Of a stretch of DNA of 64,000 bases, positions 41,540 through 49,958 are shown piece after piece. A model generated the notes under the pieces. It was not told where the DNA came from and ran no database searches. It saw only the letters and a program-made list of their open reading frames with translations. Position numbers and translations under genes: made by a program. Every line of letters begins with the position of its first letter. Position 1 is the stretch's first letter. This DNA comes from Bacteroidales bacterium (GTDB lineage Bacteria; Bacteroidota; Bacteroidia; Bacteroidales; FEN-979): the NCBI GenBank assembly GCA_025355465.1, contig JANXZO010000066.1, positions 1 through 64,000 of the forward strand, read 5' to 3'.

Positions 41540-42769
41540 ATGTCGCATGATGCTGATGTAATTGTTGCAGGAGCCGGTCCCGCAGGTTCAATCGCAGCTT
41601 TTGAACTGGCGGTTCGCGGTGTCTCCGTATTGATTCTCGAAAAATCCACCTTCCCACGATATAAAGTCTGCGGCGCGGGTCTTACCCATAAAATTCTTAA
41701 GGAGATACCCTTTGATGTTTCTCCGGTTTTTGAAACGGCCATTCGATCCATTCAGTTTTCGCATGGGTTAAAGGATGTTTTTACGCGTACCTCAGCGCAA
41801 CCTTTCATTTATTGTTCCATGCGCGATAAGTTTGACGCCTACCTGCTCGAAAAAGCGGTTGAAGCGGGAGCCAGGGTTGAATTTGGCGAACAGGTGACCT
41901 TCGTTGAGCAGGATTCGCAGGGAGTATCGCTTAAAACGAAGCGCCAATCCTACCGTTCGCAACTGGTCATAGGGGCAGATGGAGCCTCGGGCGTGGTGGC
42001 CAGGTCGGCCGGGTTACGGGACAACATCCAGTCGGGTCTGGCATGGGAGGCCGAGATTGCCACCGACCCGGAATCCTTGCAACGGTTCAGTGAGACGGTA
42101 TTTCTTGACTGGGGCGCCTTTCCGGGAGGATATGCATGGATGTTCCCAAAAGCAGACCATTTTTCAATCGGTGTGGGTGGCCCTGCAAGATTATCAAAGG
42201 AGATGATGCCCTATTACCACCTGTTTCTTCGCTATCTTTCTGCAAACATGAAAGTGATGGAGACTCAGTCCCTTAAATCGTGGCCAATACCTGTGAGGGT
42301 TGCGAAAAGCAGGTTTCACAACGGAAGGATACTGGTTGCGGGCGATGCCGGCGGACTTACCGATCCCATGACCGGAGAAGGAATTTTTTATGCGGTCGGA
42401 AGCGGGAAAGAGGCAGCCAGGTCGTGTTACAATTATCTGGCTGGTAATTCGGGTGCGATCGCTGCTTATACAGATAAGGTAAATGATGAATATATGACCG
42501 AACTGCTTCAGGCAGAACGGATTAAATCGATTTTTAACACCTTTCCGGCAAAGATTCATGGATGGGTAAGGGAGAGTGACCGGGCTTGGGGGGCCTTCGG
42601 AAAGATTCTTCGTGGAGAGCGTAACTATGCACATGTCAGATCGGGGTTTGGCAGGTGGCGATTTCTGTGGAATTTAGCAACACTTATTACGGGTACCGTT
42701 TACAAGATCAGGGAAAACCGGTTTATCAAACGTGGCTTTCCGGTAAAACAGACAAGCGAAGATGAATAG
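41540..42769 (+). CDS. geranylgeranyl-reductase-family FAD oxidoreductase
   Basis: 409 residues. The FAD-binding GAGPAGSIAAFELA (about 9-22), YKVCGAGLT near residue 45 and the second FAD motif LVAGDAGGLTDPMTGEGI identify the geranylgeranyl reductase/ChlP-like family, which saturates isoprenoid chains or acts on other hydrophobic substrates. The 3' end overlaps the following SDR gene by 8 nt, so the two probably act together. Substrate unknown; a link to the nearby UbiA gene (isoprenoid quinone tail) is speculative. Confidence 0.88.
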   Translation: MSHDADVIVAGAGPAGSIAAFELAVRGVSVLILEKSTFPRYKVCGAGLTHKILKEIPFDVSPVFETAIRSIQFSHGLKDVFTRTSAQPFIYCSMRDKFDAYLLEKAVEAGARVEFGEQVTFVEQDSQGVSLKTKRQSYRSQLVIGADGASGVVARSAGLRDNIQSGLAWEAEIATDPESLQRFSETVFLDWGAFPGGYAWMFPKADHFSIGVGGPARLSKEMMPYYHLFLRYLSANMKVMETQSLKSWPIPVRVAKSRFHNGRILVAGDAGGLTDPMTGEGIFYAVGSGKEAARSCYNYLAGNSGAIAAYTDKVNDEYMTELLQAERIKSIFNTFPAKIHGWVRESDRAWGAFGKILRGERNYAHVRSGFGRWRFLWNLATLITGTVYKIRENRFIKRGFPVKQTSEDE

Positions 42770-43562
42770 CCTAGTTTTGATAACAGGTGCAGCAGGGGGC
42801 CTGGGAAAAGCAATGACGCTCTTTTTTTCGGCCAAAGGATGGCATGTTTATGCCTGCGATGTAGTTAAGTCGACACCGGCTGAATTTCAGCGTTCCGGCG
42901 GAATCACGTACTTTGAAATGGATGTTACTTCTGATCAGTCTGTATTGGCTGTTTTTGAACAACTTCAGTCGGACAAGGTAATCCTCGACCTAATTATCAA
43001 CAATGCCGGCATCGATCGCTATTTTCCCCTGAGCGAGGCTCCTGTGGAGTACTTCCGGGAGGTATTCGAAGTCAACGTTTTCGGAGTTTACCGGTTGAAC
43101 CAGGTGTTCCTGCCGTTGTTAAAAAGACCCGGCGGACGAATTGTTCATATCGGTAGCGAAAGCCTTAATCTGACCGTTCCATTTCTTACCTACCCATTAT
43201 CGAAAAAACTTTTGGAGGGGTATGCAAAGGTGTTGAGACAGGAGCTGAAATTCTCCGGTATCGATGTTGTGGTCATAAGACCCGGTGCGATCGAAACGCC
43301 GTTGCTTAACCAAGTTAAAACGCTAAACTCTGTCAGGATGAGCTGGAAGCTGGCTCCTCAGTTCAGAAAATTTGCCGAGGGCGCTGTGAAAGAGATCGGA
43401 AATGTTATCAGTCCACAGGAGGCAGCAGAATTCGTCTATAATAAATCCATAATTCCAGATCCATCAGCAGTCTACCGCATTAATAACAGTCTGCAGCTTC
43501 GCATTGCCGCGATGCTCCCGTACCGATTGGTAGAAAAAATTGTAAGGAAAAGGCTTAGCTGA
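42762..43562 (+). CDS. short-chain dehydrogenase/reductase
   Basis: 266 residues. Cofactor motif TGAAGGLG (8-15), NNAGID, catalytic Ser in HIGSESLNLTVPFLTYPLSKKL with Tyr/Lys in Y-P-L-S-K. The C-terminal half (IDVVVIRPGAIETPLL) resembles type 1 retinol-dehydrogenase-like SDRs. Overlap with the flavoprotein gene suggests sequential steps on the same substrate. It converges on the FdhA-like gene with a 5-bp gap. Confidence 0.88.
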   Translation: MNSLVLITGAAGGLGKAMTLFFSAKGWHVYACDVVKSTPAEFQRSGGITYFEMDVTSDQSVLAVFEQLQSDKVILDLIINNAGIDRYFPLSEAPVEYFREVFEVNVFGVYRLNQVFLPLLKRPGGRIVHIGSESLNLTVPFLTYPLSKKLLEGYAKVLRQELKFSGIDVVVIRPGAIETPLLNQVKTLNSVRMSWKLAPQFRKFAEGAVKEIGNVISPQEAAEFVYNKSIIPDPSAVYRINNSLQLRIAAMLPYRLVEKIVRKRLS

Positions 43563-43567
43563 GCAGA

Positions 43568-45952
43568 TTACTCTACATGGTGCAGTCTTGCCAGCCCATC
43601 GGCAGTATGAAACTTCTCCAGAAATAGTGTCCGTGTTCCGGGATGGTCGGGTGTTGTACAGGGCCATTGTATTCCCTGATTCTCAATACGTGCCCAGCTT
43701 AGTCCGGCCAGATCGGGTGCTGCTTTCGCCAATTCATCGAAAATTTCAGAAGAATTCCAATATTCTGGCCAGGGGACCAGATTGAAGGAACCTTCATTCG
43801 CCTTGTTTAGTTTTTCCATGCGTGCGGCAATGGCCGAAATGATCTGCCAGTCTCCCCAGGCATTACCCGGTGCCTCTACGGCTTTTCTTACCCGCAGAAC
43901 CCTCCGGTTGCTGCTGGTAAATGTCCCATCCTTCTCCGCAAAACAGGAGGAAGGCAAAATTACATCGGCAAAAGGAGCAGTGTCATTAAAGAAGATATCC
44001 TGCAGAACAACAAATTCAAATTTCTTCAGGGACTCCTGCGCAGATTCCCGGTCGGCCGACATTTTGACAGGATCCTGGCCCAGAATGTAAAGCCCTTTCA
44101 GGATCCCCTTCTCGGCGGCATGGAGCATTTCAATGGTTCGTAATCCGGGGGTAATATTCAACTCTTCCCGGGGGATATTCCAGAGTTTCGAAACCAGTTT
44201 ACGATTTTCTTCGATATCAACCTCCCGGTAGCCCGGATAATAATACGGAATTGCTCCGGCGTCGGAAGCCCCCTGCTCGTTGTTCTGGAAGCGCAATGGC
44301 TGAATCCCGCTCAACTCACGACCGATCTTGCCGGTTACCAGGCAGAGGTTCATCAAGGCATAGATTGCCGAACGGCTTTGTCCGTCAAGCCTGATGTCCA
44401 TACCGGTTGCAATGAGCGCATCCGGCGCTGAGGCATACATGGTGGCGGCTGCAATGATCTTGTCTTTCTCAACCCCCGTTATCTTTTCAGTGTATTCCGG
44501 AGTAAATTTTTCGATTGAATTTCTGAGCGACATCACCGCCTGCATGCCTCCGTTTATGTTTCGCCGGATGAACTCCATATGAAACAGGCTGCGGTTAAAG
44601 ACCACATTCAGGATGCCGTTGATCAGGGCAATTTTTGTTCCCTTCAGCGGGCGAAGATGAAGGTCGGCATAGCGGTTCATAGGACGTTCCTGTGAATCGA
44701 TCACGATGATTTTTGCCCCCTTGGCTTTACTTCGTTTGGCAAAGGTGGCCATCACGGGAAGGGACTCAACAAGATCGCTGCCCAATACCAGGATGCAGTT
44801 TGTCCGCTCGATGGCTTCGAGGGCATTGGTGGCTGCAGCTTCACCAAGGTTGAGCATCATCGGAACCAGGTTTGTTTCCGGGTAACGCATGGTTGAACAA
44901 TCAACATTATTGTTGCCAAGCCGGGTTCGCACAAATTTCTGGAACAGATAGTTTTCCTCGTTGGTACATTTGGCGGAAGCCAGGCCGCCGGTAGCACGCT
45001 GGCCATGTTCGGTGCGGATCTCGTTAAACCGGCTGGCAACCAGGTCCAGCGCTTCATCCCATGAGGCTTCGGTAAATTTTCCGTTACGTTTAATGAGGGG
45101 CGTCGTAAGTCGTTCCCCACTGCTGATAAAGCCGTAATTGAACCTTCCTTTGATACAGAGTCTGCCGTCGTTCGGGAGTTTGTCGTGTACGCCGTTGATG
45201 CGGAGCACGGTATTGTCTTTGATGAGCATCTCCACCTGGCAACCTACACCGCAATGTCCGCAAGTAGTGATAACCTTTTTATCCAGATCATCCAGCCGGA
45301 TCTTGTCGCGGTTTGGTTTTTCAACCAATGCCCCGGTGGGGCAAAGCTGCACACACTCGCCGCAGTAGTCGCATTCAGATTTACTCCAATTGCCAAAACC
45401 TGCAACAACGTGGGTACCCATGCCACGACCGGTCATGGAGAGTACGTTTTTCCCCTGGATTTCCGAACAGGCCTTGATACAGCGGAAACAGCGGATACAC
45501 TTGCCGGCATCATAGGTTAGAAAAGGTGAAGTGTCGTCCTTCCACACGGCGGCATCCAGGTGCGGAAGCGGTGCGATCCTGCGGTTTGCCTTGTCGGCCA
45601 GGCCATAACGAACAATCACATCCCTGAATTCGTCTTCATATGTCCCATCAGAGGAGGAATCATAGTCGACCAGCATGTATTCGATAAGGTACCGGCGTGT
45701 CTCTTCCAGTTCCGGATCAAATGCTGTCACCTGCATGCCATCTTTTACAGTGGTGGTGCAAGCAGTAACCAGCCCGGGCGTGTCTTTTATCTTTGTGATA
45801 CAAAGCCGGCAGGTTCCGGTCGGGGAGAGTTTTTTGAAGTGGCACAAACCGGGAATATCGATGCCGTTATTTCTGGCAACCTCCAGTAAGTTGGACCCGG
45901 CCGGTGCACTGATCTTTTTGCCGTCGATCGTTAATTGAACCAGTTCTGACAT
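43568..45952 (-). CDS. FdhA/NuoG-like large subunit lacking the formate dehydrogenase active site
   Basis: 794 residues. In order: [2Fe-2S] domain (about 1-80, C-x11-like CHFKKLSPTGTCRLC), His/Cys and two 4Fe-4S segments (CIRCFRCIKAC, CDYCGECVQLCPTGA) and the molybdopterin oxidoreductase domain starting TCGHCGVGC. At the catalytic position of FDH (C/Sec-His after NNVD-HCARV) this protein has Tyr357-Pro358 in CSTMRYPETN. The chain ends at HHVE, where FDHs continue into the ~110-residue MGD-binding C-terminal domain. So it probably binds no Mo-cofactor in the active state and acts as an electron-transfer subunit, like NuoG. It is the third gene after NuoE- and NuoF-like genes. Confidence 0.88.
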   Translation of the reverse strand: MSELVQLTIDGKKISAPAGSNLLEVARNNGIDIPGLCHFKKLSPTGTCRLCITKIKDTPGLVTACTTTVKDGMQVTAFDPELEETRRYLIEYMLVDYDSSSDGTYEDEFRDVIVRYGLADKANRRIAPLPHLDAAVWKDDTSPFLTYDAGKCIRCFRCIKACSEIQGKNVLSMTGRGMGTHVVAGFGNWSKSECDYCGECVQLCPTGALVEKPNRDKIRLDDLDKKVITTCGHCGVGCQVEMLIKDNTVLRINGVHDKLPNDGRLCIKGRFNYGFISSGERLTTPLIKRNGKFTEASWDEALDLVASRFNEIRTEHGQRATGGLASAKCTNEENYLFQKFVRTRLGNNNVDCSTMRYPETNLVPMMLNLGEAAATNALEAIERTNCILVLGSDLVESLPVMATFAKRSKAKGAKIIVIDSQERPMNRYADLHLRPLKGTKIALINGILNVVFNRSLFHMEFIRRNINGGMQAVMSLRNSIEKFTPEYTEKITGVEKDKIIAAATMYASAPDALIATGMDIRLDGQSRSAIYALMNLCLVTGKIGRELSGIQPLRFQNNEQGASDAGAIPYYYPGYREVDIEENRKLVSKLWNIPREELNITPGLRTIEMLHAAEKGILKGLYILGQDPVKMSADRESAQESLKKFEFVVLQDIFFNDTAPFADVILPSSCFAEKDGTFTSSNRRVLRVRKAVEAPGNAWGDWQIISAIAARMEKLNKANEGSFNLVPWPEYWNSSEIFDELAKAAPDLAGLSWARIENQGIQWPCTTPDHPGTRTLFLEKFHTADGLARLHHVE

Positions 45953-45974
45953 GCTCGTGTAGTATGTTGTTGTT

Positions 45975-47219
45975 TTAAAAGTCTTTTCTGAAGTATTTTA
46001 TTGCGCTTTCCAGCGGAAGAAGGGGTGACTGACCTACAGCGCAAAGTGATGTAGCGGCCATCATTCTGGCTTGTTTCAACATCTCATCGAGCAGTGCATC
46101 TTTATCTGCCCCTTCCGCTTTTACCTTATCGGCCATCTTTTTAAGTTGCGTGGTTCCCACCCGGCAGGGCACACATTTTCCGCATGAGTTGGTTCTGAAG
46201 AAGCTAAGCAGGGAAGAGACCGTATCGGCCAGGTTTCGTTCGTCGTTGTAAACGATCACTGCGCCGGCTCCGAGGTGAAACCCTTTTTCACGCATGGCAT
46301 CGTAGCATAGCGGCGTATCGAGGTATTCTTCCGGTATAAAGGTTCCGGCGGCACCTCCAAGCAATGCACCCTTGAATTTTTTTTCCTCCTTCATCCCCCC
46401 GGCAAGATCCTCAATCAGCACACGGAGCGGCGTCCCCATCGTGACTTCAAAAAAGCCGGGGTTTTTCACGTCGCCTGTAACGGTGAATATTTTTGTGCCT
46501 TTGGAGGTGGCTGTTCCCATGGAAGCGTACCATTCACCTCCGTTAAGAATGATGGATTGAAGATGCGCCAGCGTCTCCACATTGTTGATAAGGGTAGGTT
46601 TATTGAATAAGCCTCTCTCCATCGGGAGTGGTGGTTTTACCCGTGGTGTGCCCCGCTTGCCTTCAATGGTTTCGAGCATTGAAAAACCGTCGCCACTCAG
46701 GTAGGAGCCCGCCCCGGGTTTTACCTCAATTTCCATGGAAAACTCCGATCCGGCGATGTTTTTACCCAGGTAACCCTTGTTCCTCGCATCTTTGATGGCC
46801 TTCCGGATCAGCGAAATGGCTTTGCTGTATTCTCCACGGATGTAAATATACCCTTTGCTCGCGCCAATGGCATAGGCACCGATCACCATCCCTTCGATGA
46901 GCAGGTGCGGGTCGTTTTCCATGATGATCCGGTCTTTGAATGTCCCGGGTTCGCTTTCATCACCGTTGCAGACGATGTACCGCTGAACATTCCATTTGGT
47001 TGTCTCACCGGTTGACCGGCTTTTCTGGGCAGCAGAGAATCCGCTTCCCCCGCGACCCCGCAAACCGGAACGGGAAATTTCTTCGACTACCCGCACCGGC
47101 TCCATGTCGAGGGCTTTCACAAGAGCTTCATAGCCTCCATGGGCAATATATTCGTCGATGCTCTCAGGGTTGATCTTGCCCAGATGTTTAAGGGCTATCC
47201 GGTGTTCTGTTGCTTTCAT
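45975..47219 (-). CDS. NuoF-like NADH-binding flavoprotein subunit
   Basis: 414 residues. FMN/NADH site: RGRGGSGFSAAQKS and CNGDESEPGTFKDR; SLBB segment; C-terminal [4Fe-4S] site SCGKCVPCRVGTTQL with the distal Cys in TSLCAVGQS. It oxidises or reduces NAD(H) and passes electrons through FMN to Fe-S centres. There is no extra ferredoxin domain as in HydB/HndC. The NuoE-like gene is 2 bp upstream and the FdhA-like gene 22 bp downstream, so this is a three-gene operon. Confidence 0.94.
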   Translation of the reverse strand: MKATEHRIALKHLGKINPESIDEYIAHGGYEALVKALDMEPVRVVEEISRSGLRGRGGSGFSAAQKSRSTGETTKWNVQRYIVCNGDESEPGTFKDRIIMENDPHLLIEGMVIGAYAIGASKGYIYIRGEYSKAISLIRKAIKDARNKGYLGKNIAGSEFSMEIEVKPGAGSYLSGDGFSMLETIEGKRGTPRVKPPLPMERGLFNKPTLINNVETLAHLQSIILNGGEWYASMGTATSKGTKIFTVTGDVKNPGFFEVTMGTPLRVLIEDLAGGMKEEKKFKGALLGGAAGTFIPEEYLDTPLCYDAMREKGFHLGAGAVIVYNDERNLADTVSSLLSFFRTNSCGKCVPCRVGTTQLKKMADKVKAEGADKDALLDEMLKQARMMAATSLCAVGQSPLLPLESAIKYFRKDF

Positions 47220-47221
47220 GG

Positions 47222-47671
47222 CTAATTATATTCGCTGAGTATTTCGGGCAGTATTTCAGGTTTCAGGTCACCATAAACATCTTCATTGACCATCATCACC
47301 GGTGATTTATCGCAATGTCCAAGGCAGATCGTATATTCAAGGGTGAACCGGCCATCTGCCGTGGTTTCTCCTGCACCTATTCCAAGGTCTTTCTTCAGTG
47401 TCTCTTCGATCCGGTTTCCTTTTTCAAGTTCGCAAACCGGCGATTTGCAGATGCGGATAATATACCTGCCGCGCGGTTTCAGACTGAACATGGAGTAAAA
47501 GGTAACAACTCCATAAACCTGACTGTGCGTCATATTCAGGTAGGAAGCTACCGCGCGAAGATCTTCTTCTTCGAGGTAATGCTGCGGATGGTTATTCTGC
47601 AGTTCATGCAGGATAAGTATCAGGTTATCTGCGTTGGGTGCGAATTTATGAATCAGCTGTGTTTTGTCCAT
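47222..47671 (-). CDS. NuoE-like [2Fe-2S] thioredoxin-fold subunit
   Basis: 149 residues. An N-terminal helical bundle (about 1-60) is followed by a thioredoxin-like ferredoxin with ICKSPVCELEKG (C-x4-C) and CLGHCDKSPV (C-x3-C), the four ligands of the N1a-type [2Fe-2S] cluster. It is the first gene of the NuoEF/FdhA-like operon. Without membrane Nuo subunits nearby, the complex should be soluble. Confidence 0.94.
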   Translation of the reverse strand: MDKTQLIHKFAPNADNLILILHELQNNHPQHYLEEEDLRAVASYLNMTHSQVYGVVTFYSMFSLKPRGRYIIRICKSPVCELEKGNRIEETLKKDLGIGAGETTADGRFTLEYTICLGHCDKSPVMMVNEDVYGDLKPEILPEILSEYN

Positions 47672-47705
47672 CGTGATGCCTTATTAATCTGTTCAAATGA
47701 TGGCT

Positions 47706-47713
47706 TAAAGGTA
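47706..47713 (-). promoter_or_regulatory. -7-like element for the NuoEF/FdhA-like operon
   Basis: TACCTTTA on the minus strand differs from TAnnTTTG at the last base only. It lies 35 bp before the ATG at 47671. Confidence 0.35.
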
Positions 47714-47792
47714 CTAAAAATAGAAATAAAAATCGTATTCCCCGCAATGTAAGGGAATCGGAATTGGAAAATGAGGGACAGAAATTGGGAGA

Positions 47793-48245
47793 TCAGGGGG
47801 AGAGCAGTTTCCTGACGATCTCTGAGATCATTTTGTTGTCGGCTTTACCAGCCAGTTCTTTGGATGCCAGACCCATGACTTTTCCCATGTCTTTCATGGA
47901 GGTGGCGCCGGTTTGGGTAATTATCCGGCCGATGAAGGCAGTCACCTGGTCGGCAGGCATTTGCTGAGGGAGATATTTCTCAATGATCATGGCATCGGCT
48001 AACTCCTTGGCCGACAAATCCTGTCTACCGGCTCCTGCATAAATATCGGCCGATTCGCGGCGTTGCTTAACCAGTTTCTGAAGGATCTTCAATGCGGTTT
48101 CCTCCGACATGTCGCCGGAGGTTCCCTCTTTGGTTTTTTCGAGAAGAATGGCTGCTTTTATTGCCCGCAGCGCTTCAAGTTTTTCTGCATCGCGCGCCAG
48201 CATTGCAGACTTGATATCATCGTTGATAAGTTTTTCCAGGTCCAT
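47793..48245 (-). CDS. YqeY/GatB-C-terminal-like protein
   Basis: 150 residues. It matches the YqeY family: DIKSAMLARDAEKLEALRAIKAAI, KLVKQRRESADIYAGAGR and EKYLPQQM. The family resembles the tRNA-binding tail domain of GatB and is thought to bind tRNA, but its role is not established. The ATG overlaps the ftsZ stop by 1 nt (TGATG), so it is the last, coupled gene of the dcw operon. Confidence 0.93.
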   Translation of the reverse strand: MDLEKLINDDIKSAMLARDAEKLEALRAIKAAILLEKTKEGTSGDMSEETALKILQKLVKQRRESADIYAGAGRQDLSAKELADAMIIEKYLPQQMPADQVTAFIGRIITQTGATSMKDMGKVMGLASKELAGKADNKMISEIVRKLLSP

Positions 48246-49867
48246 CAATCTACATTTTTGTGCAGAAAGGAATTTTCGCTGCGAATTTCGACTGACTTAT
48301 CGGCATTTTCTGAGAGCATGAAACGAGCTACCTGTGATTCGGAAGAGGGGGCCACATCATTGAGCTCTACATTTCTTCTTTTGTAAGCAGGAACACTTTC
48401 CAGTTCGTACAGGTTGTTCTCGATGGGTTGATGCGATTTGAGTTTTTCGCTGAGGGCACGCAGCTTGTTTACGCGTTCCGTGGCTTTACGGTTGAAATCG
48501 CTGTAGTCGTGCTCTGCTGGTTTCTGCGGAACAGCAACAGGTTCAGGAGTGTACAACAGGTGGGGAACATTCTCCTCCAGCTGGTCGGCCGGCTGAAATT
48601 CATGCACCAGCGTTTCGGCCGGCTCCTGCCGTGTTTCCTGCTCCAGTGGTTCGAAAGTGAATTCTACGGTCCGCGATATTTCCTGTTCTTCGGCAACCGG
48701 TGCAGGATCGAATGAAACCGGTTCCGGCCTCGGGGCGATATATTGTACCTCCTCTTTCAACTCCACGCCGGGTAAAGTTTCCGGTTCCGGCTGAATGACG
48801 CGTTTTTCCAGTTTCGGACCAACCGAATCCTTTGAATAGAGCGGGTGTACCATCACGTCTATTGGTTTGGTCGGATCCTTCTGTTTGTGGTCTTCGTCAA
48901 ACCCTGTGGCAATAATGGTTACGCTGATCTTATCGTCGAGCGACTCATCAAAACCATTGCCCCAGATCACCTCGCCGGTGGATTTGGTCTTGCCCTGGAT
49001 GTAATCGGTGATCTCGGTAACTTCATCCATGGTAATTTCATCCTTACCGGAGGCAATATATAAGAGCAGATTTCCTGCACCTTCAATGTCGTTGTTGTCC
49101 AGCAAAGGAGAATTCAGCGCCTCTTCAACAGCCATCTGGGCACGGTTGGGCCCACTGGCAACACCTGTTCCCATGATGGCCACGCCACTGTGTTTCATGA
49201 CGGTTTTAACATCTTCAAAATCTACATTGATATAACCTGCCACGGTGATGATCTCTGCAATGCCTTTGGCCGCGGTGGTAAGGACATTGTCGGCCCGTTT
49301 AAAGGCTTCGGATAATGGGAGGTCACCGCAAAGCAAACGCAGTTTATCGTTGCTGATGATGAGCAGCGCATCCACATTCTGTTTCATCTGTTTTATCCCT
49401 TCGTCGGCACTGAGGCGACGTTTTCGACCTTCAAAAGAAAATGGGATCGTGACGATGCCCACGGTAAGAATCTCCATCTCCCTGGCAATCTGAGCAATAA
49501 CCGGTGCTGCCCCGGTCCCGGTACCACCCCCAAGACCGGCGGTGATAAACAGCATTTTCGTTCCTTTTTCGAGAACCGCACGGATGTCATCGGCATTTTC
49601 AAGGGCCGCATTTCTTCCAACCGAAGGGGCCGCGCCGGCTCCAAGTCCGCTGGTGAGATTCGCTCCAAGCTGAATGCGGGTAGGCACCGGGCTCGTCTCC
49701 ATGGCCTGAGCATCCGTATTGCAGATAATAAAGTCAACACCTTTGATCCCCTGACGGAACATATGGTTAACTGCGTTGCTTCCACCACCGCCAACACCAA
49801 TAACTTTTATGATAGAAGATTGGTTCTTAGGCAGATCAAATTTTAACATGTCGGGCATGATGGTCAT
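48245..49867 (-). CDS. ftsZ: cell division GTPase FtsZ
   Basis: 540 residues. The tubulin signature GGGTGTG (113-119), N-terminal VIGVGGGGSNAVNHM and the synergy loop NVDFEDVKTVM are intact. After the core (about 330), a disordered Pro/Glu-rich linker of ~170 residues leads to the C-terminal peptide NSFLHKNVD, the form found in Bacteroidota. Methionines at codons 4 and 7 are alternative starts, and homologues often begin at MLKFDLPKN. A 90-bp gap with an inverted repeat separates it from ftsA. Confidence 0.97.
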   Translation of the reverse strand: MTIMPDMLKFDLPKNQSSIIKVIGVGGGGSNAVNHMFRQGIKGVDFIICNTDAQAMETSPVPTRIQLGANLTSGLGAGAAPSVGRNAALENADDIRAVLEKGTKMLFITAGLGGGTGTGAAPVIAQIAREMEILTVGIVTIPFSFEGRKRRLSADEGIKQMKQNVDALLIISNDKLRLLCGDLPLSEAFKRADNVLTTAAKGIAEIITVAGYINVDFEDVKTVMKHSGVAIMGTGVASGPNRAQMAVEEALNSPLLDNNDIEGAGNLLLYIASGKDEITMDEVTEITDYIQGKTKSTGEVIWGNGFDESLDDKISVTIIATGFDEDHKQKDPTKPIDVMVHPLYSKDSVGPKLEKRVIQPEPETLPGVELKEEVQYIAPRPEPVSFDPAPVAEEQEISRTVEFTFEPLEQETRQEPAETLVHEFQPADQLEENVPHLLYTPEPVAVPQKPAEHDYSDFNRKATERVNKLRALSEKLKSHQPIENNLYELESVPAYKRRNVELNDVAPSSESQVARFMLSENADKSVEIRSENSFLHKNVD

Positions 49868-49927
49868 GGTTTGGTTCGTTTAAAATTATTAAGAAAGGGG
49901 TCAATAAAAATAGGTTGTCCGGATATT

Positions 49928-49950
49928 TATTAACAGATTGATTGTTAATA
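49928..49950. promoter_or_regulatory. inverted repeat between ftsA and ftsZ
   Basis: Arms TATTAACA (49928-49935) and TGTTAATA (49943-49950) flank GATTGAT. It is the longest gap in the dcw cluster. Minus-strand -7-like TATTTTTA and TAATTTTA follow, so an internal ftsZ promoter with this dyad as operator is possible. It is AT-rich, so chance is not excluded. Confidence 0.35.
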
Positions 49951-49958
49951 GCGGAATA

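Noticed and set aside
43568..45952. Selenocysteine formate dehydrogenase
   Set aside because: The frame has no internal TGA, and the active-site position is a TAC Tyr codon, so neither Sec nor Cys FDH chemistry is supported.
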